From: Halobacteriales archaeon QH_8_67_36
GTDB taxonomy: Archaea > Halobacteriota > Halobacteria > Halobacteriales > Haloarculaceae
Direction of reading: 5' to 3'
Assembly: GCA_003021755.1 (NCBI GenBank)
Contig: PXQZ01000101.1
Coordinates: 1-6,602 of the forward strand
Length of the DNA stretch: 6,602 nucleotides
Below the pieces are notes generated by a model. That model made no database searches. It worked only from the letters and a program-made list of their open reading frames with translations, and had not been told where the DNA came from. This document shows positions 1 to 6,061 of the stretch, piece by piece. The translations under genes were made by a program, and so were the position numbers. Numbering within the stretch: position 1 is the first letter of the stretch; each line of letters begins with the position of its first letter.

Positions 1-399
1 GACGAAGACGACCCGGGAACCGAACACGGAGAGGGCGAGCCCGTAGCCGAGCCCGCCGAGGATGCTCAGCCGTTCCCGCACGTCGGGGTCGCGAACGTCG
101 AGGAAGCTCGCCAGCAGCCCGTAGACGAAGCCGCCCACGACCCCGTAGAGGACGTGTAGCAGTAGCCCGGGACCGAAGTGCTGTTTGACGTCGCCACCGC
201 TGACGTATCGCGCCCAGAACTCGGCCGTCGGTGGGAGCGCCCTGAATACGGGGATTCGGTAGACGGTCATGCCGACCGTCGCGGCGAGCCCCCCGACACA
301 GCCCCGCGCAGTGGACCGGAGCAGCCGTGCCCGCGACGGGACGCGGAGTGTCGCTGCCTCGTCCGCTCGATCGGACGCCGGCCGGTGAGGTGCAGACAT
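1..399 (-). CDS. Uncharacterised membrane protein, N-terminal part (cut by window edge)
   Basis: Reading the minus strand from the ATG at 399-397 gives an open frame of 133 codons that runs off the left edge, so the C-terminus is missing. The first 30 or so residues are polar and contain many arginines, as expected for a cytoplasmic tail. Three hydrophobic, glycine-rich stretches follow: about residues 33-51, 76-100 (GPGLLLHVLYGVVGGFVYGL) and 112-133. A segment resembling RIPVFRALPPTAEFW (about 48-62) lies between the first two. I do not recognise a named family; it reads like one of the small conserved multi-pass membrane proteins of haloarchaea, and I assign no function. It is divergent from the ribonuclease gene, with 108 bases between the two starts. 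The upstream ATG was chosen because the frame looks natural from there and a TATA-like sequence lies about 30 bases upstream. Confidence 0.65.
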   Translation of the reverse strand, partial: MSAPHRPASDRADEAATLRVPSRARLLRSTARGCVGGLAATVGMTVYRIPVFRALPPTAEFWARYVSGGDVKQHFGPGLLLHVLYGVVGGFVYGLLASFLDVRDPDVRERLSILGGLGYGLALSVFGSRVVFV

Positions 400-426
400 T
401 GTTCCGTGCTGACAGATGTGCCGCGA

Positions 427-438
427 CCATTTCTATCT
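427..438 (-). promoter_or_regulatory. Possible TATA box for the 399 minus-strand gene
   Basis: On the minus strand the sequence CAGATAGAAATGG (about 438-426) is the most A/T-rich patch in the 108-base divergent spacer. It sits about 29-37 bases upstream of the ATG at 399, compatible with an archaeal TATA/BRE element and a transcript with little or no leader. The match is loose, and no promoter was modelled. Confidence 0.3.
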
Positions 439-459
439 GGGGGTCGTCACCGAGGGGCC

Positions 460-474
460 GTCGGGCGCCCCGAC
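460..474. repeat. Short inverted repeat in the divergent spacer
   Basis: GTCGGG (460-465) and CCCGAC (469-474) are perfect inverted copies separated by CGC. The element lies between the two divergent starts at 399 and 508, about 34 bases upstream of the ribonuclease ATG, where a regulator could act on either gene. In GC-rich DNA such a 6-bp palindrome can arise by chance. Confidence 0.3.
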
Positions 475-476
475 AG

Positions 477-487
477 TCCTAACTACA
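477..487 (+). promoter_or_regulatory. Weak TATA-like element for the ribonuclease gene
   Basis: The patch TCCTAACTACA about 21-31 bases upstream of the ATG at 508 is the only A/T-enriched stretch at the spacing expected for a leaderless haloarchaeal transcript. There is no clear Shine-Dalgarno sequence; the GGGGG just before the ATG at 502-506 is too close. The call rests mainly on position. Confidence 0.25.
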
Positions 488-507
488 CCGTGGGCGTAGC
501 CGGGGGC

Positions 508-1821
508 ATGACTACCGAAGACGCCCAGTCGGCGGCCGGCACCGCCGAGGGGCAAGGTCCCGTCGAAATCGACGAGGAGATGGCCCGCCACCTCGCGAAC
601 AAGCGCGAGGAACTGTTCGAGAAGTTCGGCATCCCCGATGCGTTCCCGCCCGAAGTGCTGGAGGAGGCCGAGGGCCGAACCGAGGACGTCTACGCCGAGA
701 TTCAGTCGGAGATCGACGAGCGCGAGGACCTGCGCGACATGACCACGTGGACGACCGACCCCATCGACGCACAGGACTTCGACGACGCCATCTCCATCGA
801 GGAGCGCGAGGAGGAGTACGTCCTCTGGGTCCACATCGCCGACGTGACCCACTACGTCAACCCGGAGACTGCGATGTGGGACGAGGCCGTCGAGCGGGGA
901 AACACGGTGTATCTCCCGGCCTACACGGTCCACATGCTCCCGCCGGTACTCGCCGAAACGGTCTGCTCGCTCGTGCCCAACGAGGAACGCCTCGCCCACA
1001 CCGTCGAGATGCATCTGGACAAGGAAAACCTCGGCTACGAGGAGATAGACATCTACAAGTCCGTCATCGAGAGCGACGCCCGCCTCACGTACACGGAGGC
1101 CGAGCGCATCCTTGAGGACCCCGACAGCGCCGACGACCTGCTGGAGGACACCAGCGTGGACCTCGCCGAGAAGACCGAGATGGTCTGGAAGCTGGCCGAC
1201 CGGATGCACGAACAGCGCAAGGAGGAGGGGTCGCTGGTGCTGAACCCGGCCCGGGACCGCGCTCACACTATCATCGAGGAGTGCATGCTGAAGGCGAACA
1301 AGGCCGTCACCCACGAGCTCATGTGGTCCCGCGGGGTCGAGGCGATGTACCGGGTCCACCCCCAGCCCAGCCCCGACGAGTGGGACGAGGCGCTGGTCGA
1401 GATTCAGGAACTGGACGGCGTCTCCATCCCGGGGTCGGCCTGGGACGACCCGCGCATGGCCGTCAACGCCACGCTGGAGGAGGCGCCCCAGCGCCAACTG
1501 GACAAGATTCAGTGGGCCGTGATGAAGGTGATGCCCCGCGCGAAGTACATGAACGACCCGTTCGGGGGCCACCACGCGCTGAACTTCGAGATATACGGCC
1601 ACTTCACCTCGCCCATCCGCCGGCTCTCTGACCTCATCAACCACTGGATAGTGTACAGCAACGACGTACCCGAGGACCTCGTCGCGCTGTGTGATCGCGC
1701 CAGCGACCGGCAGAAAGACGCCGAGCAGTGCGAACGCGAGTACAAGCAGTTCCTCGAAGAGGTCGGACTGGACCCCTCGGCGGTCAACAACCGCGGCATC
1801 GAAGTCGTCGAGTCCGAGTAG
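508..1821 (+). CDS. rnr: RNB-domain 3'-5' exoribonuclease (RNase R/II family, catalytic domain only)
   Basis: The 437-residue protein is a hydrolytic exoribonuclease that should degrade RNA from the 3' end in the cytoplasm. The RNB signature TTDPIDAQDFDDA occupies residues 82-94. D84, D90, D92 and D93 match the spacing of the four metal-binding aspartates of E. coli RNase II (D201, D207, D209, D210). WVHIADVTHYVNP (107-119), NTVYLPAYTVHMLPP (132-146) with Y135 as the likely Y253 equivalent, RKEEGSLVLN (237-246), HFTSPIRRLSDLINH (365-379) and the final CERE motif (E409, R410) complete the domain. There is no room for the cold-shock or S1 domains of bacterial RNase R, which is the known haloarchaeal form. 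The open frame extends back to 178, but that part is arginine- and proline-rich and lies over the divergent gene and spacer. The ATG at 508 gives a natural acidic N-terminus. The gene is monocistronic and appears intact. Confidence 0.93.
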   Translation: MTTEDAQSAAGTAEGQGPVEIDEEMARHLANKREELFEKFGIPDAFPPEVLEEAEGRTEDVYAEIQSEIDEREDLRDMTTWTTDPIDAQDFDDAISIEEREEEYVLWVHIADVTHYVNPETAMWDEAVERGNTVYLPAYTVHMLPPVLAETVCSLVPNEERLAHTVEMHLDKENLGYEEIDIYKSVIESDARLTYTEAERILEDPDSADDLLEDTSVDLAEKTEMVWKLADRMHEQRKEEGSLVLNPARDRAHTIIEECMLKANKAVTHELMWSRGVEAMYRVHPQPSPDEWDEALVEIQELDGVSIPGSAWDDPRMAVNATLEEAPQRQLDKIQWAVMKVMPRAKYMNDPFGGHHALNFEIYGHFTSPIRRLSDLINHWIVYSNDVPEDLVALCDRASDRQKDAEQCEREYKQFLEEVGLDPSAVNNRGIEVVESE

Positions 1822-1870
1822 ACATCGACCGCTCGTGGGACGGTGTCGTCAAGGAGAACCGTCGCTCCGG

Positions 1871-2216
1871 TCAGCGACCCTCGCCGAGATGCTCGTTGTC
1901 CCACTCCGGTAGCCCCTCAATGCGGGGTCGAGGTCCCGACTGGCGGGTGTCAGCGAGCAGTGTACCCGGACGGGTTTGTCCTCGACCACGTCGCGGACGA
2001 CCAGCCCGGACTCCCCCAAGTCGTCTAGTGACCCCGACAGCACCTTGTCGGAGACGCCGTCGGTACTGCTCTTCACGTCGTTGAACTCCAGTGACCCCTC
2101 GGTGGGAAGGGTGCGAAGCAACAGCGGGTGCCACTTTTTCCCAGTACGGCGTCGCCCCGCGGAGAGGGTCGTTCCACGCCCGGAGAGCCGCCGAATCCCC
2201 GCGTTCCCGCCCCCAT
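1871..2216 (-). pseudogene. HxlR-type winged-helix transcriptional regulator, two frameshifts
   Basis: The minus-strand core, GKKWHPLLLRTL through SLEFNDVK, DKVLSGSLDDLGESGL, VEDKPVRVHCSLT to RDLDPA (about 2140-1922), is a clear HxlR winged helix: a recognition helix followed by a wing. These regulators bind DNA as dimers. The frame breaks at both ends. The C-terminal sequence continues as IEGLPEWDNEHLGEGR and a TGA at 1873-1871 in a second frame, with the switch near 1919-1923. At the N-terminus, AVLGK in a third frame runs from an ATG at 2216-2214 and switches at the five-base A run (T run 2135-2139 on the plus strand). Each break is repaired by adding one base, giving 348 bases or 115 residues, a normal length for the family. 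The gene is divergent from the ABC exporter genes, so it may once have controlled them. Sequencing error at the homopolymer is possible. As read, no intact regulator is encoded. Confidence 0.7.
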
Positions 2217-2269
2217 GCCCAGTCACGTTCCCGCGTTCCGGTGGGCGGACGACATAGCTACGGGCCAAG

Positions 2270-2284
2270 GACAAACGCTTTGGC
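2270..2284 (+). promoter_or_regulatory. Candidate promoter of the ABC exporter operon
   Basis: The sequence ACAAACGCTTTGGCC lies about 23-37 bases before the GTG at 2307. That spacing fits an archaeal TATA/BRE element and a leaderless transcript, and it is the only A/T-enriched patch in the 90-base spacer between the divergent regulator relic and the ATPase. No Shine-Dalgarno sequence is visible before the GTG. Confidence 0.35.
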
Positions 2285-2306
2285 CCTCACGGCCGCCAGC
2301 CCAGAC

Positions 2307-3044
2307 GTGAGCCCTCCAACGCCCGCAATCCGAACGGACGGTCTGCGGAAACGCTACGGTGACGCCGTCGCCGTCGCCGGCCTCGACCTCGCCGTCGAGT
2401 CCGGCAGCGTCTTCGGCTTCCTCGGCCCCAACGGGGCCGGGAAGACCTCCACCATCCGCATCCTGACGACGCTGACCGAGCCGACGGCCGGCACCGCCCA
2501 CGTCGCCGGCGAGCCGGTCAGCGACCGGGGTGCGGTCGTCGAACGCATCGGCTTTCTCCCCGAGGAGCCCCCGCTGTACGACGAACTCACCGGCCGCGAA
2601 CAGCTGGAGTACATCACCGGACTGCGCGGCCACGACGACCGGGACCGGGTGGAATCGCTTTTAGAGCGGTTCGACCTCGCCGAGGACGCCGACCGCCGTG
2701 TCGAGAGCTACTCGAAGGGGATGAAACAGAAGCTCGGCCTGATTCAGGCGCTCGCCCACGAGCCCGACGTGCTCTTTCTGGACGAACCGACGAGCGGGCT
2801 CGACCCCCGGGCGGCCCGCACCGTCCGGGACACCATCGGCGAGGTGGCCGCCGCCGACACTACCGTGTTCCTCTCGACACACATCCTCCCGGTCGTCGAG
2901 GAACTGGCCGACACCGTCGGCGTCCTCTACGACGGGGAACTCGTAGCCGAGGGGTCGCCGGCCGAACTGACCGAGGGCGTCGAGACCGGCTCGACGCTGG
3001 AAGACGTGTTCCTCGAAGTGACGAGCGAACAGCCCCAGCGATGA
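2307..3044 (+). CDS. ABC transporter ATP-binding protein (ABC-2 / CcmA-like exporter type)
   Basis: This 245-residue nucleotide-binding subunit hydrolyses ATP to power a membrane exporter from the cytoplasmic face. Visible motifs are Walker A GPNGAGKT (40-47), a Q-loop region GFLPEEPPLYDELT (82-95) with E in place of the usual Q, as is common in this subfamily, signature SYSKGMKQK (134-142), Walker B VLFLDEP (155-161), D-loop SGLD (163-166) and the switch histidine in STH (H192). The C-terminal GSTLEDVFLEVT is typical of ABC-2-type ATPases. The frame opens at 2091, but those first 72 codons are arginine-rich and lie over the divergent regulator. GTG 2307 directly precedes the recognisable domain, though its placement is inferred. 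The stop overlaps the next gene's start as ATGA (3041-3044), showing translational coupling with the permease. The ATPase looks intact; its partner does not. The substrate is unknown. Confidence 0.92.
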   Translation: MSPPTPAIRTDGLRKRYGDAVAVAGLDLAVESGSVFGFLGPNGAGKTSTIRILTTLTEPTAGTAHVAGEPVSDRGAVVERIGFLPEEPPLYDELTGREQLEYITGLRGHDDRDRVESLLERFDLAEDADRRVESYSKGMKQKLGLIQALAHEPDVLFLDEPTSGLDPRAARTVRDTIGEVAAADTTVFLSTHILPVVEELADTVGVLYDGELVAEGSPAELTEGVETGSTLEDVFLEVTSEQPQR

Positions 3045-4556
3045 ACCGGCCCGACCGACGCCGGTCCGGCCGTATCGCCCGGGTCGAACTGCGCCGGACG
3101 TGGCGCTCGCTGCGGGACAGCACCCGCGGTATCATCCTGGTGGCCGGCGGCCTCCTCGTGCTCCCGCTGTACAGCCTCGGTATCGGTGTCATGGGTTACA
3201 TCGGCGGCAGGGAAATCCTCACGGCGACACCCGGCGAGGTCAGGTTCGCGACGACCGGCGTGGTGCTACGAGGACGCCATCGCGGGGCTGCTGGCCGCCG
3301 AGTGTGCCCGCCTGCTGGCGGTCGCCGCGTTGCCACTGGCCGCGCTCACGGTCGGCATGACCGTCGGGAGCGGGCTGGCGCTGCTGGGGCTCGCCGTGCT
3401 ATCGACGAGCCTGGCGGTGGTCCTGTTCGGGCTGCTGGCGACGTATGCCGTCGGGCTGGGCCTCAAGCTCGTCGCGGCCCGCTCGGCGTTCGTCGCCCGC
3501 CACCGGGCCGCGCTCGGGGGCGCCGCGTCGCTGGTAGTGGTGGCCGTCTGGCTGCTCGCGTGGGGGACGACCAGCGTCCAGCTGGCGCTGTTGCGAGCCG
3601 CGACCCGGTCGCCGCTGTCGTGGGTCGGCGAACTGGTCCTGTTCGCGGTCCCGTCGGTCGACGCCGCGCCACTCGCCGCCGGCGTCGCCGCCACGGTCAT
3701 GCTGGGGAGCCTCCCGGCCGCCGGCGTCGCCTGCCTCTGGCTGGCCGAGCGGGTGTGGTACGGGGATCCGGTCCAGCCCGACCACGGGTTCGACGCCACC
3801 GACCGGACGCTGTCGGACCGACTGTTGGCTGGCCGCGTCTCGACGGCCACCCGCGTCGTCGCGGAGAAGTCCTGGCTCCGGGCGAAACGCGCCCCGCTGA
3901 CCGTCCAGTTCGCCGCCGCGCCGGCGTTGCTGCTGGTCATCCAGTTCCGGACGCTCCTGCTCGAACGGACCGTCCCGCCGACGCTGCCACTGACCGCCGG
4001 GCTGGCCGCCGCCGCGGCCGCCGGCGCGGCCTTCGCGCTCAATCCGCTGGGCGGCGAGGAGCGGGTCCTCCCGCTGACGCTGACGGCCGACGTCTCCGGC
4101 AAACAGTCCGTGACCGGGCTCGCGCTGGCGGGGCTGCTCCCGGGTGTGACACTGTCGACGCTGCTGGTCGTCGGGCTGGGACTGGCCGCCGGCACGCCTC
4201 CGACGATACTTGCGGCCGCACTGACGACGACGATCGTAGCGACGCTCGCCGCCCCTTGGATAGCCGCCGCGGCGGGCGTCGTCTTCCCCAAGTTCGAGCA
4301 GTCCACGGTCCGAGGCACGTCGGTGACCGTCCCCAGTGGGTTCGCCTTCGGGCTCTATCTGACGCTCCTCGGCATCGTCGCGGCCCCCGGTGCCGTCGCC
4401 GTAGCCGTGGCGATACTCGCGCCGGCGACCGTCCCGTTCGCGACGGCGTGGCTGCTGACCGGCGGTCTCAGCGCGACGCTCCTGCTGGCCGCCAGCGCCG
4501 CCACGATGGGGTATCTCTACGCCGCCAACCGCGTCGGCAGCTACCGGCTGGAGTGA
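3041..4556 (+). pseudogene. ABC-2-type permease, split by a frameshift (probable internal deletion)
   Basis: The membrane partner of the preceding ATPase starts at ATG 3041 with a basic N-terminus (MNRPDRRRSGRIARVELRRT), then a first membrane helix (about residues 30-56). This frame is natural to about RFATTGVV (near 3266) and then becomes arginine-rich noise. The protein resumes one frame over at YEDAIAGLLAAECARLLA (from about 3273) and continues to the TGA at 4554-4556 with about ten hydrophobic segments. Between the halves lies the hydrophilic stretch EKSWLRAKRAPLTVQF, and further on NPLGGEERVLPLTLTADVSG. The whole is 1516 bases, not a multiple of three. Comparing with remembered haloarchaeal relatives, I infer that about 30-40 residues including a second helix are also missing at the break. 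No slippery heptamer is visible, so programmed frameshifting is unlikely. It may be a decayed gene or an assembly error. The 3' end converges on the next gene with a one-base gap. Confidence 0.8.
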
Positions 4557-4557
4557 G

Positions 4558-5023
4558 TCAGCAGACCGGCTTCGGGTCCAACCCCATCGATTCGAGCGCC
4601 GTCGCGTACTCTTCGTGGGCAACGCCGACAGCTTCGACGGCCGCGTCACGCGCCCGCTCGCGCCCGGACTCGTCGAGCGCCCCGAGGGCGTCGCGGGCCG
4701 GACCGCAATCGCTTGCTCCGCTCCGGAGTTCCCGGACCGCATCGGCGCTGCCCTCGTCGGCCTCGTTGACGAAGAAGCTCACCACCTGCAGATAGAACCG
4801 GTCGAGTACCAGCGGCGGAGCGACGAGCCCGGCGCCGACCCGCTCGGCAATGCCTTCGACGGTATCGAGGTGCGTCGAGAGGGCATCGGGCTTCCCCGAT
4901 GGGGCGTCGATACGCTCAGCCCGCTTGCCCGGCCTGCCCGAACGCATCGACAGCGGCGTCGGGGCCGTCGGTCTCGGCCGCCCAGCTGTCGAGCGCCTCG
5001 GCCAGCCCGCGCTCCCGCGTCGC
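4558..5023 (-). pseudogene. Acidic helical protein of unknown function, 5'-truncated and frameshifted
   Basis: The minus strand from 4920 to the TGA at 4560-4558 encodes a natural, alanine- and acid-rich helical protein: ERIDAPSGKPDALSTHLDTV, then VAPPLVLDRFYLQVVSFFVN, ending ESMGLDPKPVC. Upstream the same protein continues in another frame as ATRERGLAEALDSWAAETDG and then PDAAVDAFGQAGQA (5023 to about 4922). Removing one G from the three-base run at 4920-4922 joins the two frames as GQAAERID. Nothing protein-like continues above about 5024, and no start codon is visible, because the sequence there belongs to the opposite-strand MBL remnant. I do not recognise the family. A bundle of amphipathic helices with a conserved-looking aromatic patch (DRFYLQVVSFF) can be seen. 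There are no membrane spans, zinc-binding cysteine pairs or nucleotide-binding motifs. About 154 residues remain. Confidence 0.65.
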
Positions 5024-5024
5024 C

Positions 5025-5032
5025 GCGGCCGC
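5025..5032. other. Inferred deletion junction at a GC palindrome
   Basis: The last recognisable codon of the minus-strand gene is at 5023-5021 and the first of the plus-strand MBL fragment is at 5034. Both genes therefore lose their 5' ends within the ten bases 5024-5033, which contain the perfect palindrome GCGGCCGC (5025-5032). The simplest reading is one deletion across a divergent promoter region; an inversion endpoint is an alternative. The exact breakpoint cannot be fixed from one sequence. Confidence 0.45.
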
Positions 5033-5033
5033 C

Positions 5034-5312
5034 CTCCCCGAGGACACCCTCGTCGTGCCGGGCCACCACGCCGAGACGACCGACCCCGACGACGGCACCT
5101 ACACCGCCCGGCTCGGCGAGCTACGAGAGCGGCTCCCGGCACTCAAACTCGGCCGCGAGACCTTTGTCGAGCGCATCCGTGGCGACATCCCGCCCCAACC
5201 CGCCAACTTCGAGCGCATCGTCGCTATCAACCTCGGCACCGACAGCGCTGACGACGACACCGCGTTCGAACTGGAACTCGGCCCGAACAACTGTGCGGCG
5301 GCGCCGCTCTAG
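5034..5312 (+). pseudogene. Metallo-beta-lactamase-fold hydrolase, C-terminal remnant
   Basis: From codon 5034 the frame reads LPEDTLVVPGHHAETTDPDD, then GTYTARLGELRERL, PPQPANFERIVAINLG and ELELGPNNCAAAPL before the TAG at 5310-5312. This matches the C-terminal part of haloarchaeal MBL-fold hydrolases, including the PGHH metal-ligand histidine and the PxPANxxxIxxxNLG tail seen in persulfide-dioxygenase/glyoxalase-II-like members. The HxHxDH zinc site and the whole N-terminal half are absent from the window. The 45 codons that precede 5034 in this frame are antisense to the neighbouring minus-strand protein and do not look like this family. About 92 residues remain, so it cannot be an active hydrolase. 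The stop codon overlaps that of the next, convergent gene. Confidence 0.75.
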
Positions 5313-5602
5313 AACGGGAGTATCCGGCGGATTCTGTCCAGCAGCGAGACGTCCGCGTCGTTCGTCTCGGGCCCCACCACGTCCTCGTCGGGTAGGATGA
5401 GCGTCCGCTCGTCGTCCTTCTCGACGACGATGAGGTCGTCGGCTTTCAGCGCAGCCAGTGCGTCCTCTATCTGGTCGATGGTGACGTCGGCTCGCGAGCG
5501 AATCTCAAACCCCGTCATCCCCTCCTGGTGACGGTCCGCGAGTGCGTCGAGTACCACAACCTCCGTCTCGTCCCGATTGCGGTACTCCGGCTTCGCTCTC
5601 AT
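5309..5602 (-). CDS. DUF6432-like small winged-helix protein
   Basis: A 97-residue acidic protein, beginning MRAKPEYRNRDETEVVVLDA and ending SLLDRIRRILPF. It matches my memory of the haloarchaeal DUF6432 family in length, its MRAK start, the EGMTGFEIRSR segment and the RILPF end. The order helix, helix (TGFEIRSRADVTIDQIEDAL), helix (AALKADDLIVV) and a two-strand wing (VEKDDERTLILPDE) suggests a winged helix, so DNA or RNA binding is plausible but unproven. ATG 5602 is preceded by GAGGGGTG (5604-5611), a good Shine-Dalgarno-like match that supports this start. Its TAG (5311-5309) overlaps the TAG of the MBL remnant on the other strand in a CTAG palindrome. It appears intact, unlike its neighbours on both sides. 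Function unknown. Confidence 0.85.
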   Translation of the reverse strand: MRAKPEYRNRDETEVVVLDALADRHQEGMTGFEIRSRADVTIDQIEDALAALKADDLIVVEKDDERTLILPDEDVVGPETNDADVSLLDRIRRILPF

Positions 5603-5603
5603 A

Positions 5604-5611
5604 CACCCCTC
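5604..5611 (-). promoter_or_regulatory. Shine-Dalgarno-like site for the DUF6432-like gene
   Basis: GAGGGGTG lies immediately before the ATG at 5602 on the minus strand and is complementary to much of the archaeal 16S 3' tail (GGAGGTGATC type). The spacing to the ATG is short (1 base after the G-rich block), so it is a moderate match. It implies a leadered transcript, unlike the apparently leaderless genes earlier in the window. Confidence 0.35.
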
Positions 5612-5646
5612 TAAATCCGGCTGACTCTTGGCTTTGTCCCTCGTCT

Positions 5647-5666
5647 GACTGGCAGTCCGTCGCCAG
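5647..5666. repeat. Overlapping small inverted repeats upstream of the DUF6432-like gene
   Basis: GACTG-G-CAGTC (5647-5657) is a perfect palindrome with a one-base centre. CTGGC (5649-5653) and GCCAG (5662-5666) form a second, overlapping inverted pair. They lie 45-64 bases upstream of the ATG at 5602 and about 20-40 bases downstream of the decayed paralogue's stop, so they could be an operator or a weak terminator stem. No T-tract follows on the minus strand. Confidence 0.3.
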
Positions 5667-5685
5667 CGAGGGGTCGTGTTCCGTA

Positions 5686-5979
5686 TTATAGCCCGTACCG
5701 CTCTTCGAGCGTCACGCTGTCGTCAGGGGACGTGTAGTTGTGGGAACTGCGAATTCGCTATCACAGTGTCCGGGTCGTAGTACTGGCTCCCGGTTCGTAC
5801 TGTTCTGTTGAGCAGTACCAGCCAGCATAGTTGTCGACATTGCCGTCCCGAATGATGTACGCACCAGCCTCCCCGAGTTCCTGCTTGTCATCCATCTCTG
5901 AGATACATTTCTTCGTTTCTATATATAGATGCCAAGCGGTCAGCGCGCACTTTCTAGACAATCTCCGTAAAAACAACAC
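5686..5979 (-). pseudogene. Decayed paralogue of the 6062-6469 protein
   Basis: On the minus strand, one frame gives ISEMDDKQELGEAGAY (within 5910-5850), then WYCSTEQYEP, and stops at 5763-5761. The adjacent frame carries on the protein as GSQYYDPDTVIANSQFPQ (about 5786-5733). A third frame finishes it as HNYTSPDDSVTLEERYGL and a TAA at 5688-5686. The intact neighbour has YYSTERWGPESELYD, then FETVADNEFPQ, then HNHTYPNNTTLAEEYGL in a single frame, so the similarity runs in order through two frame changes. Upstream similarity fades above about 5925. A GTG at 5979 and an ATG at 5895 are both possible starts. Read literally, only a 44-residue (from 5895) or 72-residue (from 5979) peptide is made. 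Function unknown. Confidence 0.7.
5920..5929 (-). promoter_or_regulatory. TATA-box candidate of the decayed paralogue
   Basis: The run TCTATATATAGA (about 5929-5919 on the minus strand) is an excellent archaeal TATA match and sits 25-34 bases upstream of the ATG at 5895, the spacing of a leaderless transcript. It falls inside the longer open frame that starts at GTG 5979, so only one of the two starts can be right. It may also be chance in A/T-rich DNA. Confidence 0.35.
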
Positions 5980-6061
5980 TCAGCAGAACGAATAGTTTAT
6001 ACCTATATTTCAAGGCGATTAGCTACACCAGACACACCGAGTAAACAAAGGACAGGTCGGC
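5980..6061. other. A/T-rich spacer between the paralogues, with TATA-like runs
   Basis: These 82 bases carry no gene. The minus strand reads AAATATAGGTATAAAC at about 6012-5997, which would place a TATA-like element 25-33 bases before the GTG at 5979. No hairpin with a T-tract is apparent. The spacer separates the stop of the 6062 gene from the decayed copy and is among the most A/T-rich DNA in the window. Confidence 0.4.

Noticed and set aside
178..507. N-terminal extension of the ribonuclease to position 178
   Set aside because: The 110 extra codons are arginine-, proline- and cysteine-rich and lie over the divergent membrane-protein gene and spacer. The RNB protein looks natural only from ATG 508.
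433..1644. Long minus-strand open frame (403 codons) opposite the ribonuclease
   Set aside because: It is the mirror frame of a high-GC coding gene. The translation has no recognisable motif, while the opposite strand carries a complete RNB domain.
1839..1863. GACGGT / ACCGTC inverted repeat after the ribonuclease as a terminator
   Set aside because: The stem is only 6 bp with a 13-base loop and no following T-tract; it is expected by chance in this composition.
2091..2306. N-terminal extension of the ABC ATPase
   Set aside because: The 72 codons overlap the start of the HxlR regulator on the other strand and look like noise. The ATPase domain begins just after GTG 2307.
3240..3290. Programmed ribosomal frameshift in the permease
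   Set aside because: I see no slippery heptamer or obvious downstream structure, and the upstream and downstream frames do not overlap in a way that keeps the family-like sequence continuous.
3266..4742. Two long minus-strand open frames opposite the permease
   Set aside because: They are low-complexity S/A/T-rich or R/G/Q-rich translations typical of antisense frames in GC-rich DNA, with no motif.
3290..4795. Continuation of the first permease frame as a 584-residue protein
   Set aside because: After about 3267 this frame becomes arginine- and glycine-rich with no membrane segments, while the adjacent frame encodes the real hydrophobic permease.
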